Below, one piece after another: positions 1 through 7,149 of a stretch of DNA of 51,908 bases. The notes under the pieces are model-generated. The model saw only the letters and a list, made by a program, of their open reading frames with translations. It did no database searches and was not told where the DNA came from. The position numbers and the translations under genes are program-made. The number at the start of each line of letters is the position of its first letter. Position 1 is the first letter of the stretch. The DNA lies in contig JAEUIZ010000050.1 of assembly GCA_016793805.1 (NCBI GenBank), forward strand, positions 1 through 51,908. The letters run 5' to 3'. This DNA is from Phycisphaerae bacterium. Its GTDB lineage: Bacteria > Planctomycetota > Phycisphaerae > Phycisphaerales > UBA1924.

Positions 1-2
1 GA

Positions 3-110
3 GGCGAGCAGTACGCCAACTGCGACGCCTCCACCACCCCGCCGGTCCTGAACATCAACGACTTCGTCTGCTTCCTCAACCGCTTCGCCGCCGGCTGCAC
101 CGCGCCATAG
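3..110 (+). CDS. C-terminal fragment of a dockerin-like-tailed secreted protein (5' end outside the window)
   Basis: The frame is open from the first bases of the window and stops with TAG at 108-110. The 35 visible residues contain YANCDAS, then PPVLNINDFVCFLNRF, and end in AAGCTAP. This is the second half of the dockerin-like C-terminal repeat also seen at the ends of the genes at 27966, 32509, 49549 and 50606. In that family the repeat closes secreted proteins and ends in Gly-Cys; here three residues follow the GC. The catalytic or structural part of the protein lies upstream of the window, so no function can be given. Confidence 0.75.
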   Translation, partial: GEQYANCDASTTPPVLNINDFVCFLNRFAAGCTAP

Positions 111-235
111 CCGCGATCGCTCGGCTCATCGCACGACGCGCTCGGGAAGGGGGGAGCGGGAAGCCCAGGCCAGCGAAATCGCACGCCTCATGCACCTGAG
201 CGGCGTGTTGGTCGCGCGATGATCTCGCGTTCGAT

Positions 236-1126
236 TCACTCCCCCTTGGGCACGGCCACGAGCGTGCTGGGCTGCATCGTGGTCACGGCGACCTTCTTGC
301 CGTCCGGGTCGGTGATGGTCTTCTTCTCGCGAATGCCCATCCCGTTGAGGAGGTTGTGGGGGAAGCGTTTGCGGAGCGATTTCAGCGCCGGCGCGTCCGA
401 CGGCGGGCCGACCTGCGGGTCGAAGTCCTCGGCGCCGAAAAGGCCGATCGTCACCATGCTCCGGCTCGGGCCGTGGTAGTAGTACGCCTGCTCGCCCTCG
501 CGCCGGAGTTTGGCCGCGGCCTCCTCGGCCGACTTGCGGAACTGGGCCAACTCCGACGCCGACGGGGCCTTGGTGTCCGACCTCGCGTACACCCCGACCT
601 GCAGCGTGTAGAGCGCCCAATCCCCCTCGCGCTGCCGCGCGTTGCGCAGGTCAAACTCCGGCATCGTCCCGGGGATCCGCTCGGGCGGCGCCAGGAACGC
701 CTGCGCGAACGGCGTCCGCTTCACGCCCTCCATCTCGATCGTGACCGCGCGCACCTTCGCCAGGTCCGCCTTGGCTTCCGACGACGCGTTGTCGTGGTAC
801 TTGCCGTAGGCGATGACGGTCGCCGCCCCGCGCTTCTCCATGTACGCCCCGGGCAGTTTGCCGAGCGTCCGTGCCCGCTCCAGGCCCGCGGCGGCCTCGG
901 CGGCCTGGTCCTCGCCTCGGAACGCGTACAGCACGATCGACCACCCGCTCGCCGATGCGCTCCCAGGCTTGCCCGGCTGCCCCGCGGACGATTCGCCGCT
1001 GCCCCCGAAGAGTTTCTTGCCCTCCTCGCGACTGTCCTTGCTCGGCTTGTTCGGCGACTGGGCACGCGCACCGACCGCGGCAACCACGACCAAGAGCACG
1101 GCGAGAGACGACAAGCGGCGCGTCAT
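236..1126 (-). CDS. Exported protein with two SPOR-like modules, function unknown
   Basis: The 296-residue product starts with MTRRLSSLAVLLVVVAAVGARAQ, a good Sec signal peptide cleaved after ARA or AQ. For that reason ATG 1126 is preferred over the longer open frame, which adds 46 unlikely residues. After a Lys/Glu-rich linker come two alpha/beta stretches. One is near residues 55-120 (WSIVLYAF... then TVIAYGKYHD); the other is near 170-245 (WALYTLQVGVYA... then MVTIGLFGAEDF). Both have the pattern of SPOR-type folds: a strand with an aromatic, Ala-rich helices, and a Gly-Phe/Tyr strand. SPOR domains bind denuded peptidoglycan, but that assignment is inference. The gene is divergent from the FlgM-like gene with 385 bases between them. 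Confidence 0.6.
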   Translation of the reverse strand: MTRRLSSLAVLLVVVAAVGARAQSPNKPSKDSREEGKKLFGGSGESSAGQPGKPGSASASGWSIVLYAFRGEDQAAEAAAGLERARTLGKLPGAYMEKRGAATVIAYGKYHDNASSEAKADLAKVRAVTIEMEGVKRTPFAQAFLAPPERIPGTMPEFDLRNARQREGDWALYTLQVGVYARSDTKAPSASELAQFRKSAEEAAAKLRREGEQAYYYHGPSRSMVTIGLFGAEDFDPQVGPPSDAPALKSLRKRFPHNLLNGMGIREKKTITDPDGKKVAVTTMQPSTLVAVPKGE

Positions 1127-1511
1127 GCCAGAGTCGTACGCCGCCCGGGGGGACCGGTTCCAGTCGCTTCCGGGAAGCCGCGGCATCAATCTGGGAGTGC
1201 CCCGGACCACCACGCCAGCCCGCCGACGGCTGGAGCGCTCCGAAAAACGTGGCGAGGTCCGCACCGATTACACGATGTAAAGTATTGAAAGACAGGATGT
1301 TGGTGGCCGCGGAGTGGATTCGGCGAAAGATTCAAGGCGATCCGAAGGCACCGACGATAATCGGGGAGTCGAAGGAAGAAATGGGCAAGGAATAGCGGTC
1401 CGACGGAGTGGACCCCCAATCTGTAGTGGTGCTGATGCGAACGATTCGACTATGGTGGGTTGAGTCGGGCGCGAGCGGGTTGGAACGGTGGCCAAAGGTG
1501 GAGGCGTCCAG
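1127..1511. other. Divergent intergenic region, 385 bases, no gene called
   Basis: This lies between the SPOR-like gene (leftward) and the FlgM-like gene (rightward) and must hold promoters for both. It contains a 6-bp hairpin, CCAGCC/GGCTGG, at 1215-1220 and 1228-1233. A lower-GC block at about 1274-1400 includes GATGTAAAGTATTGAAAG. A short open frame at 1300-1395 (MLVAAEWIRRK...) has no ribosome-binding site and no recognisable homology. I looked for a sigma-28-type promoter because of the FlgM-like gene; ACCGACGATAAT near 1357 is only a loose match and is not called. Confidence 0.4.
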
Positions 1512-1799
1512 ATGACCAGCGACATTGCGCCGGTGGTGGGAGCGGGGTTCGAGTCGATCGAGGGCATCCCGAGCGTGGCGGAGCGTGCCAAGGCAGCGTC
1601 CGTGCGCACGCGGCCCGAACGCAGCGACAGCGTGGAGATCTCGGAGGCGGCCCGGCTGATGAGCCGCCTGCGGGCGATGCCCGAGGTTCGGCAGGACCTG
1701 ATCGACCGGGTCCGTCGCGAGTTGGCGATGGGGACCTACGAGACCGAGGACAAGATCGACGGGCTCCTGGACCGGGTGATCGAGGACATCGAGTCGTGA
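1512..1799 (+). CDS. FlgM-like anti-sigma-28 factor
   Basis: The 95-residue product has a disordered N-terminus followed by a C-terminal helical block: DSVEISEAARLMSRL, then VRQDLIDRVRRELAMGTY, then KIDGLLDRVIEDI. This matches the FlgM family pattern: D-x-V-x-(I/L)-S at the start, an R-x-x-x-V-x-x-(I/L) helix, G-x-Y, and a final helix. FlgM binds the flagellar sigma factor FliA and blocks late flagellar transcription until it is exported. Start ATG 1512 is chosen because GGAGG at 1500-1504 sits 7 bases ahead; an in-frame GTG at 1488 is the alternative. No flagellar gene is visible nearby, so it is an orphan in this window. Confidence 0.65.
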   Translation: MTSDIAPVVGAGFESIEGIPSVAERAKAASVRTRPERSDSVEISEAARLMSRLRAMPEVRQDLIDRVRRELAMGTYETEDKIDGLLDRVIEDIES

Positions 1800-1853
1800 G
1801 CCCATCGCGGCCCGGGCTCCGCCACGGCGGCTCGGCGTGCCGGCGGACCCGAG

Positions 1854-1859
1854 TACGCT
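1854..1859 (+). promoter_or_regulatory. TACGCT -10 element, likely leaderless transcript for the phosphohexomutase
   Basis: TACGCT is followed by exactly six bases and then ATG 1866, so transcription would start at or within a base or two of the A of the start codon. No Shine-Dalgarno sequence precedes the ATG. The same TANNNT-N6-ATG spacing occurs at 3354, 30010 and 41414. The -35 region is weak. Confidence 0.4.
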
Positions 1860-1865
1860 TGCCGC

Positions 1866-3344
1866 ATGGGTGATTCGCCGCTGATGGTGGGCGTGAGCGG
1901 GCTCCGCGGGATCGTGGGCCAGAGCCTGACGCGCGAGGTGGCGTCGGGGTTTGCCGGGGCGTGCGGGCGATGGCTCCGCGAGCGGGCCGCGGCAACTCCG
2001 AGGCCCAAGGTCGTGCTCGGGCGCGACGGGCGGGCCGGGGGCGAGGCGATCCACGCCTGGGCACTGGCCGCGCTGCTGGCGTCGGGGTGCGACGTGGTCG
2101 ACCTGGGCGTGGCGATGACCCCGACGGTGGGCGTGATCGCGGACCACATCGACGCCGCGGGCGCGATCATCGTGACCGCCAGCCACAACCCGCAGGAGTG
2201 GAACGGGCTGAAGTGCCTGGTTCGCGCGGGGGGCGCGGCCGAGTCGCAGCCCGCGGCGGGCCGTCCCTCGGCGTGCGCGCCGAGCGCGACACAGGCCAAC
2301 GAGATCATCGCGCTCTTCCAGCAGGCCGGCGGCGCACCGAGCGGGACCGCGGTCGGGGCGACGCCCGGGGGCCGTCTGCCCGGTCGGCACTTCGACTACC
2401 CGGAGTCGCACCGCGTCCACGTCGGCGCGGTCCTCACGCGCTTGGAAGAGGACCTTCCCGCGATCGCCGCGCGCCGGTTCCGGGTGCTCGTCGATTCGGT
2501 GAACGCCTCGGGGATCGCGGGCGCCCGCGACCTCGTCACGCGGCTGGGGTGCGAACTGATCCATCACGGCGCGGAGCCGACCGGCCTGTTCCCGCACGCG
2601 CCAGAGCCGACGCGCGAGAACCTCGCGGGCCTCGCGGGCGCGATGGGCAGCCTCGCCGCGGACGTGGGTTTCGCGCAGGACCCCGACGCGGATCGGCTCG
2701 CGATCGTCGATGCCCAGGGGCGGTACATCGGGGAGGAATACACGCTGGCGCTGGCGGCCGAGGCGGTGCTGGGGGAGGGCGGCGGCGCGAATCGGGTGCT
2801 GGTGGCGAACCTCTCGACGAGCCGGATGATCGACGACGTGGCGACGCGGCACGGGGCGCGGGTGGTGCGCACGCCCGTGGGCGAGGCCAACGTCGTCGAG
2901 GCGATGAAGCGCGAGGGCGAGGGGGTGGTGGTGCTCGGGGGCGAGGGGAACGGGGGCGTGATCCTGCCTGGGGTCACGTATGTGCGCGACTCGCTGTCGG
3001 CGACCGGGCTGGTGCTGGCGCTGATGGCGCGCACGGGCAAGTCCGTGGCCGACCTGGTGGCGTCGATGCCGGCGTACTCGATCGAGAAGCGGAAGGTGGA
3101 GATCGGGCGAAAGGAAGACGCACGGCCGGCGGTCGAGGCCGTGGCCCGGGCATATGCCACCCACCGGCTCGATCGGCAGGACGGGGTTCGTGTGGACTTT
3201 GCGCACGGGCAGCTCGCGGGGCGGGCGTGGCTTCACGTCCGCGCGAGCAACACCGAGCCGATCCTGCGGCTGATCGCGGAGGCGCCGACGGCGGCGGAGG
3301 CCCGCGGGGTGCTCGACGACGCGGCGAAGGTGATCGGGGGCTGA
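1866..3344 (+). CDS. Phosphohexomutase (phosphoglucosamine mutase / phosphomannomutase family)
   Basis: The 492-residue alpha-D-phosphohexomutase interconverts hexose 1- and 6-phosphates in the cytoplasm. All four family loops are visible. The catalytic phosphoserine loop is TASHNPQEWNGLK near residue 105. The metal loop DPDADRLAIVD is near 275. The sugar-binding loop GEGNGGVILP is near 360. The phosphate-binding loop RASNTEPILRL is near 460. The N-terminus GVSGLRGIVG is also typical. RASNTEP is more usual in phosphomannomutase/phosphoglucomutase, whereas GlmM usually has SGTEP, so the exact substrate is left open. The protein is longer than a typical GlmM (about 445 residues), with extra sequence near 115-170. 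The product would feed peptidoglycan or surface glycan synthesis. Confidence 0.88.
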   Translation: MGDSPLMVGVSGLRGIVGQSLTREVASGFAGACGRWLRERAAATPRPKVVLGRDGRAGGEAIHAWALAALLASGCDVVDLGVAMTPTVGVIADHIDAAGAIIVTASHNPQEWNGLKCLVRAGGAAESQPAAGRPSACAPSATQANEIIALFQQAGGAPSGTAVGATPGGRLPGRHFDYPESHRVHVGAVLTRLEEDLPAIAARRFRVLVDSVNASGIAGARDLVTRLGCELIHHGAEPTGLFPHAPEPTRENLAGLAGAMGSLAADVGFAQDPDADRLAIVDAQGRYIGEEYTLALAAEAVLGEGGGANRVLVANLSTSRMIDDVATRHGARVVRTPVGEANVVEAMKREGEGVVVLGGEGNGGVILPGVTYVRDSLSATGLVLALMARTGKSVADLVASMPAYSIEKRKVEIGRKEDARPAVEAVARAYATHRLDRQDGVRVDFAHGQLAGRAWLHVRASNTEPILRLIAEAPTAAEARGVLDDAAKVIGG

Positions 3345-3353
3345 GCGAGCCCA

Positions 3354-3359
3354 TACAAT
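3354..3359 (+). promoter_or_regulatory. TACAAT -10 element six bases before ATG 3366
   Basis: TACAAT is a near-consensus -10 hexamer; GGTGCG and then ATG follow, so a start at +7 coincides with the start codon. It overlaps the space just after the mutase stop (3344), giving the small downstream gene its own leaderless promoter. A partial -35 match, GTGATC, lies 18 bases upstream. Confidence 0.45.
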
Positions 3360-3365
3360 GGTGCG

Positions 3366-3617
3366 ATGAACACGACGGACACACTCTCGCCTGGGGTTCG
3401 GGTGCGGATCACGCAGCAGGTCCCGCGGCAGACCGGGGCCATGACGATCGCGGTCGAGGGGACGGTCACGCGCGTCGGGCAGGGCAAGACGGGCTCGTGG
3501 TTCGCGCACAGCCGGGACAAGAAACTGTGGCTGGACCGGGTCGAGTTGCGCAAGGACGACGGGGAGATGGTCGTCTGCAACCTCGACCAGTATTCGCGCG
3601 TCGAGGTGGTGGGCTGA
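3366..3617 (+). CDS. Small conserved-looking protein, function unknown
   Basis: The 83-residue soluble protein is not recognised. It starts MNTTDTLSPGVRVRITQQV and has an alternating strand pattern (VRVRITQQV, MTIAVEGTVTRVG, LWLDRVELRKDDGEMVVCNL, SRVEVV), suggesting a small beta-barrel of SH3 or OB type. It contains one Cys and no signal peptide or membrane segment. It lies 21 bases after the mutase gene on the same strand, but a TACAAT element places its own promoter in the gap. A nucleic-acid or regulatory role is possible from the fold pattern only. Confidence 0.6.
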   Translation: MNTTDTLSPGVRVRITQQVPRQTGAMTIAVEGTVTRVGQGKTGSWFAHSRDKKLWLDRVELRKDDGEMVVCNLDQYSRVEVVG

Positions 3618-3635
3618 TCTGGGCTGGATTCCGGC

Positions 3636-3663
3636 TTGACCCGTGGATCGGGCCCGATACCGT
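3636..3663 (+). promoter_or_regulatory. Promoter of tRNA-Glu (TTGACC-16-TACCGT)
   Basis: TTGACC at 3636-3641 matches the -35 consensus at five of six positions. After a 16-base spacer, TACCGT at 3658-3663 serves as -10. The predicted start near 3670 leaves about a 10-base leader before the mature tRNA at 3680. Confidence 0.55.
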
Positions 3664-3679
3664 TGATCGCCGTTTACAC

Positions 3680-3754
3680 GGCCCCATCGTCTAGTCCGGT
3701 CCAGGACGTCAGGTTCTCATCCTGAAAACCGGGGTTCGAATCCCCGTGGGGTCG
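3680..3754 (+). tRNA. tRNA-Glu (anticodon CTC)
   Basis: The full cloverleaf can be folded by eye. The acceptor is GGCCCCA pairing with TGGGGTC (one G-T pair). The D arm is GTC...GAC. The anticodon stem TCAGG/CCTGA encloses the loop TTCTCAT, with CTC at 3716-3718. The T arm is CGGGG-TTCGAAT-CCCCG, and the discriminator base is G. The D-arm sequence TCGTCTAG is characteristic of bacterial tRNA-Glu. The 3' CCA is not encoded and must be added by nucleotidyltransferase. Two short hairpins follow (3764-3780 and 3812-3827) without a T-run. Confidence 0.93.
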
Positions 3755-3935
3755 TCTTCTTTCCGCCGCCTTCGTCGGCGTCATCGTCGCGGGCGGCTCG
3801 GGGCGGCGTCTCCCTCGAACGCGAGGGCGGTTGCGGCGAGGTGTTTGGACCTCTAGGTCTGATAAGTCCGTGGCATGGACGGCGTCGCGTGATGCGTCAA
3901 CTCGGGAGCCGGGCGGACCGATTCCTAGAAGACCC

Positions 3936-4250
3936 ATGACGCCTGAGCCGTCGGAACGCCTGCACAGTTCGCACGGGACCGATCCGGACCTGGTGGAACT
4001 GGTGCGCATGTTCGTGGACGAGATGCCGGCGCGGATCGCGGCGTTGCAGGCGGCCTGGGAGGCCGAGGAGTTGTCCGTGGTCCGCCGGCTGGCGCACCAG
4101 TTGGCGGGCGCCAGCGCGGGGTACGGGTTCGACCCGGTGGGCGACGCGGCCCGCAAACTCGAGGCACGGCTGACGGATCGTGGCCCGGCGGAGACAATCC
4201 GCCGTGAGTTCGACGACCTTGTCTCGTTGTGCTCGAAGGTGACCGTGTAA
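3936..4250 (+). CDS. Histidine phosphotransfer (Hpt) domain protein
   Basis: The 104-residue protein is essentially one Hpt domain. The helix VVRRLAHQLAGASAGYGF carries the phospho-accepting His54 in the usual H-x-(L/K)-x-G-x-(S/A) context. Earlier come the helices LVELVRMFVDEMPARIAALQ. Hpt domains relay phosphate between hybrid kinases and response regulators. ATG 3936 is chosen because the domain begins right after it; the longer open frame from 3831 adds 35 residues with no family resemblance. The stop is 12 bases before the response regulator-GGDEF gene, so the two are very likely a phosphorelay pair in one operon. No histidine kinase is in the window. Confidence 0.85.
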   Translation: MTPEPSERLHSSHGTDPDLVELVRMFVDEMPARIAALQAAWEAEELSVVRRLAHQLAGASAGYGFDPVGDAARKLEARLTDRGPAETIRREFDDLVSLCSKVTV

Positions 4251-4262
4251 TAGGAGAGGGCG

Positions 4263-5207
4263 ATGGTGCACGACATCGCCAGGCCCGTGGACGGGACCCC
4301 GCTGGTCTTGCTCATCGACGACTGCCCGGATGTCCACCGGCTCATGCGGGCGCGGCTGCGGCACGAGGAGCTCGAACTCGCCAGTTGCATGGGCGGGAGG
4401 CAGGGGCTGGACGAGGCCATCCGCCGGCAGCCCGCGCTGGTGCTCCTGGACCTGGACATGCCGGACCTCGACGGGTTCGAGGTGCTCCGCGCGCTCAAGA
4501 GCCACGAGCGCACGATGGACATCCCGGTCATCATCCTCTCGGGGGTGCAGAGTTCGCAGGACAAGGTGACGGCGTTCGACCTGGGCGCGGTGGACTACAT
4601 CACCAAGCCGTTCAACCTCACCGAACTCCGCGTGCGCGTGCGGTCGTCGCTGAAGATGCACCACCTCGTGCAGATGCTGGCGCAGCGGGCCCAGATCGAC
4701 GGGCTCACGGGGCTGTGGAACCGGGCCTATTTCGACAAGCGCTGGAGCGACGCGGTGGCGGCGTTCGAGCGGCACGGTCGCCCGCTCTCGCTGGCGATGA
4801 TCGACCTCGACCACTTCAAGGCGATCAACGACACCTACGGGCACCCCGCGGGGGACAGCGTCCTTCAGGGCCTGGCGCGCCTGCTCCAGCGCGAGCCGAG
4901 GCAGGAGGACGTCGCCTGCCGCTACGGCGGGGAGGAGTTCACGCTCATCATGCCCGAGACCACGCCGGAGGAGGCCCGGCACGTCTGCGAGCGCATCCGC
5001 ACGACGCTGCATGCGATCACCTGGCCGCGCCACCCCGAGCGGGCCGTGACGTGCTCGGTCGGTCTGGCGGGCGCGGCGACCCCGATCGAACTCTCGGCGG
5101 CGGAGTGGCTCGAGGCCGCGGACCGGGCGCTGTACCTCGCCAAGCAGTCCGGGCGCAACTGCATCCACACGGCGGAACTCTCGCCGCGGCTGGCCCAGGC
5201 GGGCTAG
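4263..5207 (+). CDS. Response regulator-diguanylate cyclase (REC-GGDEF, PleD-like)
   Basis: This 314-residue cytoplasmic protein would make cyclic di-GMP when phosphorylated. The receiver domain spans residues 14-130, with the acidic pair D19-D20, phospho-acceptor D63 in DLDMPDLDG, and ITKPF supplying the conserved Lys. The GGDEF domain spans about 145-305: DGLTGLWNRAYFD, then DLDHFKAINDTYGH, then the active motif GGEEF near 221. RQED lies five residues before GGEEF, the right place for an RxxD product-inhibition site. AGGAGAGG lies a few bases ahead of the ATG, and the Hpt gene is 12 bases upstream. The C-terminus overlaps the convergent PEP-CTERM gene by 4 bases. Confidence 0.93.
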   Translation: MVHDIARPVDGTPLVLLIDDCPDVHRLMRARLRHEELELASCMGGRQGLDEAIRRQPALVLLDLDMPDLDGFEVLRALKSHERTMDIPVIILSGVQSSQDKVTAFDLGAVDYITKPFNLTELRVRVRSSLKMHHLVQMLAQRAQIDGLTGLWNRAYFDKRWSDAVAAFERHGRPLSLAMIDLDHFKAINDTYGHPAGDSVLQGLARLLQREPRQEDVACRYGGEEFTLIMPETTPEEARHVCERIRTTLHAITWPRHPERAVTCSVGLAGAATPIELSAAEWLEAADRALYLAKQSGRNCIHTAELSPRLAQAG

Positions 5208-5911
5208 CGACGCCGACGACGGCCCGAGGCCAGGCCCAGACCGAGCACGCCCAGCGCGGTGGTCGCGGGCGTGGGGACGACCTGGTACGCGACCTTGATG
5301 TTGTCGATGCCCCAGGACTCATCGTTGAGTTCCTGGAGGTTCTCGCCCGCGAAGCGGATCGCCATCGTCGTTTCGCCGGCCAAGAGGGTGAAATCGACGC
5401 GGATCTGGCGATAGATCGAGTCGGGCCACGCGGCGTTGTATCCGAGGTTCGTCGGCCCGACGTCCGGGGCGCGGAACGTCTGGGACGGGTGCGTGTTGGC
5501 GAAGGTCTCGGCGAAGATCCGCCGGCCGTTCACCCAGATCTTGTACCAGTCCGGGCCGTTGTTGGTCGCGCTCCCGTCCCACGAGTCGATGGCGTAAAAG
5601 TCGAAGGTGAGGGTGTAGAGGCGGTACTCCCCGCCGCTGGTGGTCCCGCCCGGGGGCACGGCGATGGTCCCCTCGGCCGGGGGGACGGGCGGGCTGAGGA
5701 CCACGCTCTCGTTCCCGGCGTAGCGCCCGACGTACTTCGAGAACGCCGCGTGCGATTCGATGTGGGCCGAGGCGGACCAGTACGGCCCGACCACGCCCGA
5801 TTCAAAGGTGTTCTGATAGAGGATGACCTCGGCCCGCGCCGGAGCGCCGATGGCAAGGAGCAGGGCGGGCGCGCACAGGCAGGGCACGGCAAGTCGGGCG
5901 AGTCTGGACAT
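5204..5911 (-). CDS. PEP-CTERM sorting-domain protein
   Basis: The 235-residue secreted protein has a signal peptide (MSRLARLAVPCLCAPALLLAIGAPARA). Its C-terminal sorting tail reads VPTPATTALGVLGLGLASGRRRRR: a VPTP variant of the PEP motif, a short hydrophobic stretch and an Arg cluster. Such tails are processed by exosortase/EpsH systems in exopolysaccharide-producing bacteria. The middle is rich in beta strands (EVILYQNTFESG, WSASAHIES, YTLTFDFYAIDSWDG, TTMAIRFAGENLQ) and looks like a jelly-roll or LamG-type sandwich. That fold call is inference. No exosortase gene is in the window. The stop overlaps that of the diguanylate cyclase. Confidence 0.8.
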   Translation of the reverse strand: MSRLARLAVPCLCAPALLLAIGAPARAEVILYQNTFESGVVGPYWSASAHIESHAAFSKYVGRYAGNESVVLSPPVPPAEGTIAVPPGGTTSGGEYRLYTLTFDFYAIDSWDGSATNNGPDWYKIWVNGRRIFAETFANTHPSQTFRAPDVGPTNLGYNAAWPDSIYRQIRVDFTLLAGETTMAIRFAGENLQELNDESWGIDNIKVAYQVVPTPATTALGVLGLGLASGRRRRR

Positions 5912-6092
5912 GTCGGGGGCTCACTTTCCGCCGGCGCGCGCACGCGGCTGGCAGTCCACCATGCCACGCGATCACGCCCCCGCCCAGCACCGGCCTCGCT
6001 CATCGGCGCGCGCGCGCCCGCGTCCGACGCCGGGGCAAACGGGGAAAGAGATGCGGGTGCGATAACCTCGCCGTGGCGCCCGTCCGCGGCGG

Positions 6093-7061
6093 TCAGGGCA
6101 TGGGCCGCCACGGGAACCCGGGCGGGATGATCTCGGGGCGGTCGTGGAGCCATCCGACGAGCCACTCGAAGGCGTCGACGAGGCGCGGGCCGGGGCGGCT
6201 GAGCATCTGGTTGCCATCGACGACGGCGACGCGGCCCGCGCGCACGGCCGGGAGCGAGGGCCACCAGGGCTGGCGGGCCAGGTGGTCGGCGGCGCGCAGG
6301 GCGTCGGCGAGCGACAGGCCGCACGGGCAGATCACGATCACCTCCGGGTTCGAGGCGATGAGGTCGTCGGGGGTGATGGTGCGCGAAGGACCGGCGAGGC
6401 GTTCGCCCTGCTGCGGCCCAACGGCCAGGCCCGTGCGAGGGCGGGGTGAGGTCGGGTTCAGCGGGTGGCGGGCTCCGGCACGCTCGACGAGTTGCGGGGT
6501 CCAGTGCCCGGCCACGAAGAGCGGATCGGTCCATTCGAGGACGGCGACCGAGGGGCCGTCGGCGTAGGGGTTGACGAAGTCGGCGGCGGCGAAGAGGCGC
6601 TCGCGGAGCCGCGTGACGAGGGCGAGGGCCTCGGGCGCGAGGCCCAGGGCCTCGCCGACGGCGAGCACGTCGTCCAGGACGCCCTCGACGGAGGCGGGGT
6701 TGAGGCTCAGGACGCGGGGCGAGGGGGCGAGGCGGCGGGCGACAGCCCGAACGGCCTCCAGGTCGATCGAGCAGACGTGGCACAGGTCCTGGGTGAGGAT
6801 GAGGTCAGGCCGCAAGGTTGTGAGGAGTTCGGCGTTGAGCCGATAAAGGGAGCGATGGGAATCGGAGGCTTCGCGCACCGCGGCGTCGATGGCGCTGGGG
6901 TCGAGTCCCGGGGTGATGGCGGCTTGGGTGAGGCTGGGGAGGCACGCCAGATCGGGTGGAAAGTCGCACTCGTGGGACCGCCCGACGAGAAAGGCCCGAG
7001 CGCGCGGGCCCAGGGCGCAGACAATCTCGCTGGCAGACGGGAGCAGGCTGACGACGCGCAT
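6093..7061 (-). CDS. BtuF-like cobalamin-binding protein without a signal peptide
   Basis: The 322-residue protein belongs to the BtuF/FecB-type periplasmic binding fold. It begins MRVVSLLPSASEIVCALG, the classic first strand and helix of the family. It continues with TLRPDLILTQDLCHVC and VLSLNPASVEGVLDDV, then a long backbone helix, and closes with NPEVIVICPCGLS and RAGRVAVVDGNQMLSRPGPRLVDAFEWL. The family normally delivers cobalamin or siderophores to ABC importers. No signal peptide is present and the fold starts at residue 1, so the protein looks cytoplasmic, or the annotated start is late. No BtuCD partner is in the window. Confidence 0.75.
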   Translation of the reverse strand: MRVVSLLPSASEIVCALGPRARAFLVGRSHECDFPPDLACLPSLTQAAITPGLDPSAIDAAVREASDSHRSLYRLNAELLTTLRPDLILTQDLCHVCSIDLEAVRAVARRLAPSPRVLSLNPASVEGVLDDVLAVGEALGLAPEALALVTRLRERLFAAADFVNPYADGPSVAVLEWTDPLFVAGHWTPQLVERAGARHPLNPTSPRPRTGLAVGPQQGERLAGPSRTITPDDLIASNPEVIVICPCGLSLADALRAADHLARQPWWPSLPAVRAGRVAVVDGNQMLSRPGPRLVDAFEWLVGWLHDRPEIIPPGFPWRPMP

Positions 7062-7149
7062 AGAGTGTGGGCTTCCGTGGTGCCCGGCGTCCCCAGGCGG
7101 GCCCGTGAGGACAAGGGTATCTGAACCGAGGTAGTTGGAGGATCGGTCC

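Noticed and set aside
1340..1370. Sigma-28 promoter for the FlgM-like gene
   Set aside because: TCAA and ACCGACGATAAT give only a loose match with an extra dinucleotide in the -10.
1300..1395. Small open frame MLVAAEWIRRKIQGDPK... before the FlgM-like gene
   Set aside because: No ribosome-binding site and no similarity; probably promoter-region DNA, although its lower GC is noted.
3764..3827. Rho-independent terminator after tRNA-Glu
   Set aside because: Two 5-6 bp hairpins are present but neither is followed by a T-run.
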